Assembly: GCA_019509985.1 (NCBI GenBank)
Contig: JAEKLF010000087.1
Span: forward strand, 1 to 40,426
Direction: 5' to 3'
DNA from: Burkholderiales bacterium
Lineage (GTDB): Bacteria; Pseudomonadota; Gammaproteobacteria; Burkholderiales; Burkholderiaceae_C
Length of the DNA stretch: 40,426 nt
Below are positions 7,463-15,581 of the stretch, piece after piece. The translations under genes and the position numbers were made by a program. Position 1 is the first letter of the stretch; each line of letters begins with the position of its first letter. The notes under the pieces were generated by a model. It ran no database searches, was not told the DNA's origin, and was given only the letters and a program-made list of their open reading frames with translations.

Positions 7463-7888
7463 TCAACGCGCCGCGCGACGCGCCTCGGCCTTGATCTCGA
7501 TGGTCGTGCGCTGCTTGTCTTCGCCCTCGACGGTCAGCGTCAGCGGCACGGTGTCGCCGGCCTTGATCGGGGCCTTGAGGCCCATCATCATCACGTGGTA
7601 GCTGCCAGGCTTGAGCGCCACGGCCTGGCCGGCGGGAAGGGGCAGCGCCTCGACGGCACGCATCTTCATGACACCGTCTTCCATCTTCATCTCGTGGATC
7701 TCGACGGCGGCCGCCAGCGGCGAGCTGGCCGCGACGACCTTGACCGGCTTGGCCGAGGTCAGCTGCATGAAGGCGCCGGTGCTCTTCTGCGGCGCGACGG
7801 TGGCGCGCACCCAGGCGTCGTCCACTTTGACTTGGGCCTGCGCGGCAAAGGACGCGAGCAGGGCGGAGGCGAGCAGCAATCGGCGCAT
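7463..7888 (-). CDS. PCu(A)C periplasmic copper chaperone
   Basis: I place the start at 7888, giving 141 residues beginning MRRLLLASALLASFAAQAQ, a typical signal peptide cleaved near residue 19. An upstream in-frame start would put 19 extra residues before the signal. The mature domain carries the exact copper motif H-x10-M-x21-H-x-M: His65, Met76, His98, Met100. PCu(A)C proteins bind Cu(I) in the periplasm and supply the CuA centre of cytochrome oxidase. No sco or cox gene is adjacent. It is divergent from chrA with a gap of about 70 bases that must hold both promoters. Confidence 0.9.
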   Translation of the reverse strand: MRRLLLASALLASFAAQAQVKVDDAWVRATVAPQKSTGAFMQLTSAKPVKVVAASSPLAAAVEIHEMKMEDGVMKMRAVEALPLPAGQAVALKPGSYHVMMMGLKAPIKAGDTVPLTLTVEGEDKQRTTIEIKAEARRAAR

Positions 7889-7959
7889 GGTGTATGACGG
7901 CAACGAGAAAGTTCGCATTGTGCGCAGTCCCGATACTGCCCGCATGACGACGGGCCGCC

Positions 7960-9213
<1,254 letters not shown>

Positions 9214-9229
9214 AGCCGCGCGCAGCTCC

Positions 9230-10495
9230 TTAGCGCAACAGGCTCAGGCACATGCGATCGAAGTCCATCACGTAGCCGCGCCCCTGTCGCAGCAGATCCT
9301 GGCCGATTGCGCCATGCCGGTCAGGGACCGACTTGGACAACAAGGCCACATCGCTCAGCTCGAAGACGGCCAGGCCCACCCGAACGTCCAGCCTCGGCAG
9401 CGTGCGCGCATCGCTGTCCGTGCTCGATCCGCCGGCACCGCCCAAGGTGAGGGCCCGCACGGCGGCGCCACGCGCCAGCTGGGGTGCTTCCTCGGCGGCG
9501 TTGCGATACATCAGCGTGCTGCCTGCACCGGTGTCCACGAACAGGCGCAGCGTCCGCCCGGCGGCTTCGCTGCGCGCCAGCAGCATGGGCTGCACGCCGC
9601 TGAGCATCAGGTTCGAGGGTTCCGTGGTTTTCGGCGCGGCGGCGCCGAGCATCAGCCACTCGCGCCCGTCCTGCGTCTCGACTGCCAGCCGGCCCATTTC
9701 GAGGAACACCGGCAAGCCCAGGATCGCGTCGATGCGGTAGGCGCCGCCGGCAAAGCTCAAGGCCTCATCGGGCACGACGATGAACACCACATCGTGCAGC
9801 ACCGCCCCGTCCAGCACGAGCTCGCGAGCCACGGCAAACCGCGTCGCCACCGAATCCCGGCTCCCGCTGCTGACGGTGCCTTCGGTATCCAGCATGCGCA
9901 GGCCCAGCCGCTTGACTGCGGAAGCCGTCGCCGTCGAGAACGCCGCGCCGGTGTCGACGACGAAATCCTGCGTCCGCCCCTCGGCCGTGCCGCCGACCCG
10001 CACCAGGCCCGCCGCGTCACGCGTGACCGGCAGCCGGGCCTGGGGCGATGCCTCCACACGCATGGGCGCCACGTCCGCCAGCGCGCGGAAGAAGCCGCGG
10101 GTTTGTTCGCCCTCCTGATCCAGCGGCTTGAGCCGCGCACTGGCATCGAGCGCCTTTGCAGCGTCGGCATACCGGCCGTGGCGCGAGTGCAGGGCCGACA
10201 ACTCCACCAAGGCTGCAGCGCGCTCGGCGACGGCGGCCGTCGAGCGCGCCACACGCTCCAGGGCCGGCTGAGCCCGGGCATCCTGGCGGCGCAGCGACAA
10301 GGCCACTGCCCGAGCCAGGCTCGCCTGCGGCCCCTGCCCATGCGCCAGTTGCTCCAGCCGTTCCACGTCGCTGGTGCCGAGCGCCTGCTGCAGTGATACC
10401 GGCCTGGCCAGTGCCGGCCACGCAAGCGGCAGCATGACGGCAATGAACAGCAGCCTGAAAGAGATGAGCCTCAGAAGAGATAGTCGCCAACTCAC
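9230..10495 (-). CDS. periplasmic retropepsin-like aspartic protease
   Basis: This 421-residue protein has a signal peptide (about 1-30, ending PALA). An alpha-helical, Ala/Arg-rich region (35-125) looks TPR-like. Two retropepsin-like repeats follow, each with the Asp-Thr-Gly active-site triad: FVVDTGAAFS (Asp181) and LFVDTGAGST (Asp321). A second strand/flap motif follows each (ILGLPVF, IGQDLLRQGRGYVMDF). Single-chain proteins with two such halves form an internal pseudo-dimer like pepsin. The role is likely periplasmic proteolysis; the substrate is unknown. It starts 3 bases after the stop of the TrmB-like regulator, so the two form one operon. It is convergent with chrA. Confidence 0.82.
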   Translation of the reverse strand: MSWRLSLLRLISFRLLFIAVMLPLAWPALARPVSLQQALGTSDVERLEQLAHGQGPQASLARAVALSLRRQDARAQPALERVARSTAAVAERAAALVELSALHSRHGRYADAAKALDASARLKPLDQEGEQTRGFFRALADVAPMRVEASPQARLPVTRDAAGLVRVGGTAEGRTQDFVVDTGAAFSTATASAVKRLGLRMLDTEGTVSSGSRDSVATRFAVARELVLDGAVLHDVVFIVVPDEALSFAGGAYRIDAILGLPVFLEMGRLAVETQDGREWLMLGAAAPKTTEPSNLMLSGVQPMLLARSEAAGRTLRLFVDTGAGSTLMYRNAAEEAPQLARGAAVRALTLGGAGGSSTDSDARTLPRLDVRVGLAVFELSDVALLSKSVPDRHGAIGQDLLRQGRGYVMDFDRMCLSLLR

Positions 10496-10498
10496 GTT

Positions 10499-11326
10499 TC
10501 ACTCCAGTTCATGATCGCCCACCAACTCACGCAGCCCGGGGGGCGCCGCACTCAGCAAGCCGAAGCGACGCAAGGGATCCCTGCCGCTCTCGGCCAGCAC
10601 GGCCGCCAGCCGCATCTCCGCCGCCAGGCCCGAGTGATGCAGGCAGGCCAGATAGGGCGAGTCGCTCCAGAAGCCATGCCGCAGCGATAGCCCGTCCTGC
10701 GCGACCAGCGCCAGCAACACCTCGCGGCCATCCGCGATCAGCGTGACCTGCTGGCCCGGCCAGCGCTCCGCCACGAAGTCGGTCCCGGCCGACAGCACAT
10801 GCGTGAACGGTGCATCTGCCAGCGGCTCGTAGGTGGTGCCTCCCACCAGGACACCGCGCGCATGCGCGGCGTCCAGGGCCGGGCGCAATTGCGCCAACGG
10901 CCCCGGAAACAGGTCGAACAGCAAGGTCTCACGCGCGCACGAAATCAACGTGCGGGCCCGCTCCAGCGCCTGGGCCAGGTTCTTCAGCTGGTAAAGCCGG
11001 TCCTGCGGGGCGGGCGCAAACATCGCCGACAGCCGCTGTTCGGCCGCAAGAGCCTGGCTGTCGAACGAGCTCCGCAGGCGCGAGAACAGCTCGGCGGGCG
11101 GCACGGGCCGGAAACTGCGCGGCTCCGATTCGTCGCCGATCACCGCCCCCTTCTGCACGAGCGTCGCCAGCGCCTGATAGGTGTTCGCCGCTGCCTTGCC
11201 GACGGCGTGCGCCAGCTTGTAGCCGGTCGCAGGTGACTGGCCCAGCAGCGCGCAGTAAAGCCGCGACTCCAGCTCCGTGAAGCCGAAAGGCAGCAGCATC
11301 CGATCAGGAACGTCGTTGTCGGTCAT
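10499..11326 (-). CDS. TrmB-like transcriptional regulator
   Basis: From ATG 11326 the product has 275 residues; an upstream in-frame TTG at 11344 is less likely because it falls inside an inverted repeat. The N-terminus (about 10-75: LPFGFTELESRLYCALLG, TGYKLAHAVGKAAANTYQAL, LVQKGAV) is the TrmB winged helix. The C-terminal part (about 105-265) has the pattern of the phospholipase-D-like TrmB effector region (ISCARETLLFDLFPGPLAQL, ARGVLVGG). TrmB proteins sense sugars in archaea; bacterial members are poorly characterised. It is followed after 3 bases by the aspartic protease gene, its probable target along with itself. Confidence 0.75.
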   Translation of the reverse strand: MTDNDVPDRMLLPFGFTELESRLYCALLGQSPATGYKLAHAVGKAAANTYQALATLVQKGAVIGDESEPRSFRPVPPAELFSRLRSSFDSQALAAEQRLSAMFAPAPQDRLYQLKNLAQALERARTLISCARETLLFDLFPGPLAQLRPALDAAHARGVLVGGTTYEPLADAPFTHVLSAGTDFVAERWPGQQVTLIADGREVLLALVAQDGLSLRHGFWSDSPYLACLHHSGLAAEMRLAAVLAESGRDPLRRFGLLSAAPPGLRELVGDHELE

Positions 11327-11350
11327 TATTAGTATTCTCAACAACTAATA
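11327..11350 (-). promoter_or_regulatory. inverted repeat at the trmB-like start
   Basis: TATTAGT (11327-11333) and ACTAATA (11344-11350) form a perfect 7-base inverted repeat with a 10-base spacer. It lies immediately upstream of the ATG at 11326. It is AT-rich in a 70% GC region and placed where a repressor would block transcription or translation of the TrmB-protease operon. Autoregulation is inferred from position. Confidence 0.55.
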
Positions 11351-11379
11351 GCTTTTCGCAAGCCCGATCGCCGATGCGC

Positions 11380-11408
11380 TTGACAGGGCTGTACGTGTGC
11401 ACTATCGT
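11380..11408 (+). promoter_or_regulatory. sigma-70 promoter of the gntR-ABC operon
   Basis: A perfect -35 box TTGACA (11380-11385) is followed after exactly 17 bases by TATCGT (11403-11408), which matches four of six -10 positions. Transcription would start near 11415, leaving a leader of about 17 bases before the ATG at 11432. The -10 box lies inside the operator palindrome. Confidence 0.65.
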
Positions 11409-11419
11409 ACTAGTACACA
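11396..11419 (+). promoter_or_regulatory. operator palindrome for the GntR/YtrA regulator
   Basis: The 24-base site has the symmetric pattern TGTG-n-ACTA-n6-TAGT-n-CACA, with all sixteen fixed positions paired. It covers the -10 box and the predicted transcription start, which is the classic arrangement for autorepression. GntR proteins of the YtrA subfamily bind such palindromes in front of their own ABC-transporter operons. Confidence 0.7.
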
Positions 11420-11431
11420 TTGTCAGTCGCC

Positions 11432-11827
11432 ATGGAAGCCACCCACTTCGTCCACATCAACACCGGCTCGCCCGAGCCGATCTACCGCCAGCTCATCGAG
11501 CAGGTGCGCCGGCGCGTCGCCGCCGGGCAGCTGAAGGCGGGCGACGAGATCCCGTCGGTGCGCGAGCTGGCCCAGGCGCTGGCCGTGCATCCGATGACCA
11601 TCTCCAAGGCCTATTCGCTGCTCGAGATGGAAGGCGTGCTGGAGCGCCGCCGCGGCCTGTCCATGGTCGTCGCGGCCCAGCACCACCGCGCGCAGTCGGC
11701 CGCCTCGCGCATCGAGCTGCTGCGGCCGACGCTGCAAAAGGCCGCCGACGAAGCGCGGCAACTTGAACTGCCCAAGGCCGAGGTCATCGGCCTGTTCACC
11801 CAACTGCTGGACGAGAACGCCAAATGA
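11432..11827 (+). CDS. GntR-family regulator, YtrA subfamily
   Basis: I prefer ATG 11432 (131 residues); an in-frame TTG at 11420 would lie at the transcription start. Residues about 10-75 form the GntR winged helix (PIYRQLIEQVRRRVAAGQL, IPSVRELAQALAVHPMTISKA, LEMEGVLERRRG). The short C-terminal tail of about 50 residues with helices and no ligand domain is diagnostic of the YtrA subfamily. It should repress the operon through the palindrome at 11396-11419 and be released by a cell-envelope signal, often an antibiotic. The stop overlaps the ABC ATPase start by 4 bases (ATGA). Confidence 0.88.
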   Translation: MEATHFVHINTGSPEPIYRQLIEQVRRRVAAGQLKAGDEIPSVRELAQALAVHPMTISKAYSLLEMEGVLERRRGLSMVVAAQHHRAQSAASRIELLRPTLQKAADEARQLELPKAEVIGLFTQLLDENAK

Positions 11828-12702
11828 CATCCCACTTCCCCCACACCGAAACGCCCAGCGCCGCCATGTCCGGCGTCAACCTGAGCTACCCCCACGGCAC
11901 CGACGTGCTGCGCCAGCTGGACTGGACGTTGCTGCCCGGCCAGGTCGTGGGCCTGCTGGGCCGAAATGGCTGCGGCAAGACGACGCTGCTGGAGACGCTG
12001 CTGGGCCTGCGCGAACCGCAGGCCGGCCGCGTCGAGCTGTTCGGCCAGGACGTCGCTCGGCTGGACGACGCGGCGCGCGCCCGCATCGGCTACGTGCCCC
12101 AGCACAGCGACCTGTTCGAGAGCTTCACGCCGGCCCAGCTGCTGGCCTACTTCAAGAGCTTCTACCCGCGCTGGAACGAATCCAGGGTCGAGGGCCTGCT
12201 GTCGCGCTGGGACATCGCCCGCGACAAGCCCATCCGCAAGCTCAGCGGCGGCCAGCAGCAGCGCCTGTCCATCATCCGCGCGCTGGCCCACGAGCCCGAT
12301 CTGCTGGTGCTGGACGAGCCCGTCGCCAGCCTGGACCCCGTCGGCCGGCGCGACTTCCTGCGCGAACTGGTCGAGCAGGTGCTGGACCGCGGCACGACCG
12401 TCGTGTTCTCCACCCACATCCTGTCCGACCTGGAGCGCGTGGCCTTCAACCTCGCCTTCCTCAGCGAGGGCCGCATCGCGTTGCAGGCGCCGCTGGATGA
12501 GCTGCTGGAGCAGGTGCGCGCCTTCACGGGCACGGTCACCGAACTGGCCAGCCTGTTCGCCCGCCTGAACGCCCAGCCGCTCAAGCGCACGCCGCTGGAG
12601 GCCGGCCGCGAGCGCGTGCTGGCGCGGCTGCCGGCCGGCGTCAGCGCGCCACACGATGCCCAGGCCGTCAATCTCGAAGACCTGTTCGCGGAGCTGACCT
12701 GA
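11824..12702 (+). CDS. ABC transporter ATP-binding protein
   Basis: The 292-residue protein has Walker A GRNGCGKT (46-53), the Q-loop in YVPQHSDLF (90-98), signature LSGGQ (140-144), Walker B LLVLDEP (160-166) and the switch His in VFSTHILSDLERV. It is a cytosolic ATPase of the YtrB/CcmA-like export class with a C-terminal extension of about 80 residues. It overlaps gntR by 4 bases and the permease gene by 1 base (TGATG), so the three are translated together. Export of a toxic compound or envelope-stress defence is inferred from YtrA-linked relatives; the substrate is unknown. Confidence 0.9.
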   Translation: MTSHFPHTETPSAAMSGVNLSYPHGTDVLRQLDWTLLPGQVVGLLGRNGCGKTTLLETLLGLREPQAGRVELFGQDVARLDDAARARIGYVPQHSDLFESFTPAQLLAYFKSFYPRWNESRVEGLLSRWDIARDKPIRKLSGGQQQRLSIIRALAHEPDLLVLDEPVASLDPVGRRDFLRELVEQVLDRGTTVVFSTHILSDLERVAFNLAFLSEGRIALQAPLDELLEQVRAFTGTVTELASLFARLNAQPLKRTPLEAGRERVLARLPAGVSAPHDAQAVNLEDLFAELT

Positions 12703-14153
12703 TGAACACCGCCCCCTACAGCCAGTTGCTGCTGGCCTTCTGGCGCGAGCGCGACCGCGAGGCGCCCTGGGGCCGGCGCGCCTTGTTCGGCATCACGGTG
12801 CTGGGCCTGGCGCTGGGGCTCTACCTGGTTCCACAGATGGCGCGGTTCCTGCTCGCCGGCTCGGCAGCGTTGACGCTGATGTCGCTGTGGATGGCCATCA
12901 TCGGCAGCTTGATGCGGCAGAACCATCCTCATGTCGCGCGCTTCGTGCCCGGGCATCTGCGCCGGATGGTGGCGTCCGCGCTGGCCGCCTGGGCCCTGCT
13001 GTCGCTGGCCAGCGCCGTGCTGCTGTGGCTGTTCCTGCCACCGCTGCCCTCCCTGGCCCTGCTGCTGCTCGGCGCCGCGGCCTTGCTGGCTTTCCTGGGC
13101 TGGGCGCTGCGCGAATGGCAGCTGTGGCTGCTGGTCTCCATCGGGCCGGTGCTGTTCTTTGGCGGCGGCCTCGACCGCAAGCTGGCACCCCTGGGCGCGA
13201 CGCTGCGCGAGCTGTGGCTCGGCCAGCCGCTGCTGGTGCTGGCGTTCGGCCTGCTGGCGCTGGGCTGGTCCGTCACGCGGCTGTTCGGCAACGGCGATGC
13301 GGCCCACCGTGACACCTACGCCCGCTTCGACCGGATGCGTCGCGCCGCCGAGGACAGCATGCGCGGCAAATACGCCGGCGCGACCGCCTTCGGCCGCGTG
13401 GGCGAATGGCTGGGCCGGCCGTTCGAGCTCGCCGTGTCGGGCTGGCAGCGCCATGCCGTCATGCGGGCCGAACCGACGCTGAAGAGCGTCATGCGCCGCG
13501 CCGAGATCGTGCTGCACGGCCGGCAGCACTGGCTCTACCAGGCTCTGGGCACCTTGCTGGCGCTGGGCATTGCAGCACTGAGTTTCACCCTCGCCTTTGC
13601 GCTGGCCGGTCAGGGCCTGCAGGACAACTGGACCAAGGGCGCCTACGGCATGGCCATCGGCCTGGCGAGCATGGGCTTCAACCCCAGCTTCGGCCTGCCC
13701 AACATGCTGTGGCACAGCCGCCGCGAGCAGGCGCTGATGCGGCTGCTGCCCGGCATGCCGCAGGGCGCAGCGTTGAACCGCGCGGTGGCCTGGATGCAGT
13801 TGCGCCATGCCCTGTGCGCGTTGGTATTGATGACCGCCGGCCTGGCCTGGCTGGCCTGGGCTGCCGGCGAACCGGCGCTGCTGTGCTTTGCCTTCAGCGC
13901 CCTGCCGCTGTGCACAGGCTGGGTGTTGCGCGTACCCGCGCGCATCAAGGCGCCCGGCGCAGGGACGACTTTCGTGCCGGTGGTGGCATTCATCGGCATG
14001 GGCTGGGGCATGTACACGCTGCACCAGTTGCTGCACACACCGCTGGTCTGGCTGGCGGGCCTGGGCATTGCAGCGAGCGCCGCGCTGGGCGCCTGGCGTT
14101 GGCGCGCGCTGATGATCGCGCCGACAGCTCTGCCGGCCGGCCGGCTCGGCTGA
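12702..14153 (+). CDS. ABC transporter permease partner, multi-spanning membrane protein
   Basis: This 483-residue protein has no family I can name with certainty. It contains hydrophobic segments at about 28-50, 52-68, 88-112, 115-140, 142-155, 175-190, 290-312, 365-392, 395-410 and 420-465. A soluble, charged loop lies around 195-285 (RDTYARFDRMRRAAEDSMRG). Its start overlaps the ATPase stop (TGATG), so it is almost surely the membrane half of that exporter. The charged mid-loop and pairing with a YtrA-type regulator fit a two-component ABC exporter with a divergent permease. It ends 128 bases before the c-di-GMP riboswitch. Confidence 0.7.
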   Translation: MNTAPYSQLLLAFWRERDREAPWGRRALFGITVLGLALGLYLVPQMARFLLAGSAALTLMSLWMAIIGSLMRQNHPHVARFVPGHLRRMVASALAAWALLSLASAVLLWLFLPPLPSLALLLLGAAALLAFLGWALREWQLWLLVSIGPVLFFGGGLDRKLAPLGATLRELWLGQPLLVLAFGLLALGWSVTRLFGNGDAAHRDTYARFDRMRRAAEDSMRGKYAGATAFGRVGEWLGRPFELAVSGWQRHAVMRAEPTLKSVMRRAEIVLHGRQHWLYQALGTLLALGIAALSFTLAFALAGQGLQDNWTKGAYGMAIGLASMGFNPSFGLPNMLWHSRREQALMRLLPGMPQGAALNRAVAWMQLRHALCALVLMTAGLAWLAWAAGEPALLCFAFSALPLCTGWVLRVPARIKAPGAGTTFVPVVAFIGMGWGMYTLHQLLHTPLVWLAGLGIAASAALGAWRWRALMIAPTALPAGRLG

Positions 14154-14280
14154 CAACGCAGCGCGCAAGCCCGCCGCAAGCTTCAAAAACCGCTCATCGC
14201 GGGCCCCGCACCGCTCGCCATAGGTGGCCTGCAGGTCGTGAACTGGCGCACGGACAAAACACGCCTTACATCCGCACACT

Positions 14281-14381
14281 GCGGCCCATGCAGTCGGCAA
14301 ACCCGTCGAAAGGCGGGGACGCAAAGCCACCGGTCTTCGTGCCCTTTTCCAAGCGACAGGGGCAACAGACAGCGGGGCCGC
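14281..14381 (+). promoter_or_regulatory. cyclic-di-GMP-I (GEMM) riboswitch aptamer
   Basis: The core GGCAAACC...GAAA...GGGACGCAAAGCCACCGG (14295-14333) is the GEMM-I consensus. A P2 hairpin (CCCGTC-GAAA-GGCGGG) carries the GAAA tetraloop. The third helix is GTCT (14332-14335)/AGAC plus TGCCC/GGGGCA, followed by AGCGGGG, which holds the conserved C that contacts the ligand. P1 closes perfectly: GCGGCCC (14281-14287) with GGGCCGC (14375-14381). It sits 100 bases before the start of the secreted Pro/Ala-repeat protein, on the same strand. The rest of the 328-base gap (14154-14280 and 14382-14481) holds the expression platform and no gene. The class senses c-di-GMP and controls the downstream gene. 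Confidence 0.93.
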
Positions 14382-14447
14382 CCTGGGCGGACAAGGACAT
14401 GTCCGCAGCGTGGCACTCGGGGAGATGCCGGCTACTGCTTCGTAGCC
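14378..14447 (+). promoter_or_regulatory. probable riboswitch expression platform (overlapping hairpins)
   Basis: Three helices share bases. P1's 3' strand (14375-14381) overlaps a hairpin CCGCC-CTG-GGCGG (14378-14390). That hairpin in turn overlaps GCGGACA-AGGACA-TGTCCGC (14387-14406). A further hairpin GGCTAC-TGCTTC-GTAGCC lies at 14430-14447. Formation of P1 on ligand binding would free the second hairpin to form. None is followed by a U-run, so a classical intrinsic terminator is not evident and the sign of regulation cannot be read. Confidence 0.5.
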
Positions 14448-14481
14448 CCAACCTCTGCACCAACCCGAAAGATCCCACGCC

Positions 14482-15492
14482 ATGAAGTACAGCCTCACCG
14501 CCTTCGCCACCCTCGTCCTGTTCGCCCAGGCCGGCTTCGCCGCCGACGCCCAGACCGCCCAGCTCACCGGCCTCGTGCGCCTCGTCAAGAGCGACGGCAA
14601 GACCGTGCTCGCCCAGGCCGCGCCGCTGCTCGTCACCACCAGCATGACGACGAGCAAGCTGCCCGAGATCACCGTCAGCGACAGGGACGCCTTCCTGTCC
14701 GCGCTGGGCCGCTGCGCCTTCAACTTCCAGTACGACGAGGTCAGCGCCACGGCCGTGGCGACCAGCACCAACCGCATCTACAGCAACGACACGCTGATCG
14801 CCCAGAACACGCAGATCGCGCTGGCGGCCAGGACCGTCAAGACGATCTGGACGCAGCCCTATCTCGTCGCCGGCGCGAACAATGTGCGCGTCGTCGTCAA
14901 CGCCGACTCGGCCTCGCCCAGCACGGGCTGGGTGCGCATCAACGTGACCGGCACCTGCGGCAAGCCCACCGCCGCACCGGCACCGGCGCCGGCCCCCACG
15001 CCTGCCCCCGCACCCAAGCCCGAGCCCACACCGGCGCCCAAGCCGGCTCCCGCTCCCGCCCCCGTCCCTACGCCTGCTCCCGCGCCGAAGGCCGAACCCG
15101 CACCGGCTCCCAAGCCGGCTCCCGCCCCCGTCCCCACGCCCGCTCCCGCGCCGAAGGCCGAACCCGCGCCGGCACCCAAGCCCGCCCCCACGCCTGCACC
15201 CGTCCCGGCACCGGCGCCTGTCGTCTACATCCAGCCCGGCTCCGGTGACTGGAACAACCTCAACACCGCCTGGGGCTACAGCAACTACGCCGTGACCCAG
15301 CTCAAGGGCAAGGGCTATGCGAAGTACGACCAGGTCGTGCGGCTGAACACCGCCCTCACGGCCGCCGTGACCGCCAAGAAGATCTCGTCCGGCGACTACG
15401 CCAGCCTGATAGCGGCCTGGAACGCGCTGCAGGCCGACCCGGCCTTCAAGGCCGCGATGGCTGCCATCGTGGCGACGCCCGGCAGGAGGTAA
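14482..15492 (+). CDS. secreted modular protein with Pro/Ala/Lys repeat linker, riboswitch-controlled
   Basis: The 336-residue protein begins with a clear signal peptide (MKYSLTAFATLVLFAQAGFA|A). Three parts follow: an N-terminal domain (about 22-167) with two Cys (CAFNFQY, GTCGKP) and beta-strand-like sequence; a linker of PAPAPK-type repeats (about 168-250); and a C-terminal domain (about 251-336, YIQPGSGDWNNLNTAWGYSN onward), mostly helical. I do not recognise either folded domain. The linker resembles the stiff Pro-rich spacers of periplasmic or wall-spanning proteins such as TonB, so a surface or matrix role is plausible. A c-di-GMP-I riboswitch lies in its leader, tying expression to the biofilm/motility second messenger. 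No good Shine-Dalgarno is visible; GAAAG lies about 10 bases upstream. Confidence 0.85.
   Translation: MKYSLTAFATLVLFAQAGFAADAQTAQLTGLVRLVKSDGKTVLAQAAPLLVTTSMTTSKLPEITVSDRDAFLSALGRCAFNFQYDEVSATAVATSTNRIYSNDTLIAQNTQIALAARTVKTIWTQPYLVAGANNVRVVVNADSASPSTGWVRINVTGTCGKPTAAPAPAPAPTPAPAPKPEPTPAPKPAPAPAPVPTPAPAPKAEPAPAPKPAPAPVPTPAPAPKAEPAPAPKPAPTPAPVPAPAPVVYIQPGSGDWNNLNTAWGYSNYAVTQLKGKGYAKYDQVVRLNTALTAAVTAKKISSGDYASLIAAWNALQADPAFKAAMAAIVATPGRR
14999..15228 (+). repeat. in-frame tandem repeat coding PAPAPKxEPxPAPKPAPxPxPxP
   Basis: Three to four tandem units of 66-72 bases (22-24 codons) lie head to tail. Two neighbouring units (from about 15070 and 15136) are nearly identical at the DNA level, including CCGAAGGCCGAACCCGC. 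The high DNA identity suggests recent duplication and possible length variation between strains. Confidence 0.8.
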
Positions 15493-15581
15493 GGCGGGCG
15501 GCCGGCAAGGCGGCTGCAAGCTCGCACCCGGTCGCGGTGGCAAGCTGCCGCGACCTGAGCGATGCTCTAGCCTACCTGCCC

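Noticed and set aside
12162..14777. Long minus-strand open frame opposite the ABC operon and riboswitch.
   Set aside because: It crosses the well-defined riboswitch and two coupled genes, and its translation is low-complexity Gln/Arg-rich sequence.
14999..15228. Tandem repeats considered as a CRISPR-like or non-coding repeat array.
   Set aside because: Units are contiguous without spacers, stay in frame and encode a PAPAPK-type linker.
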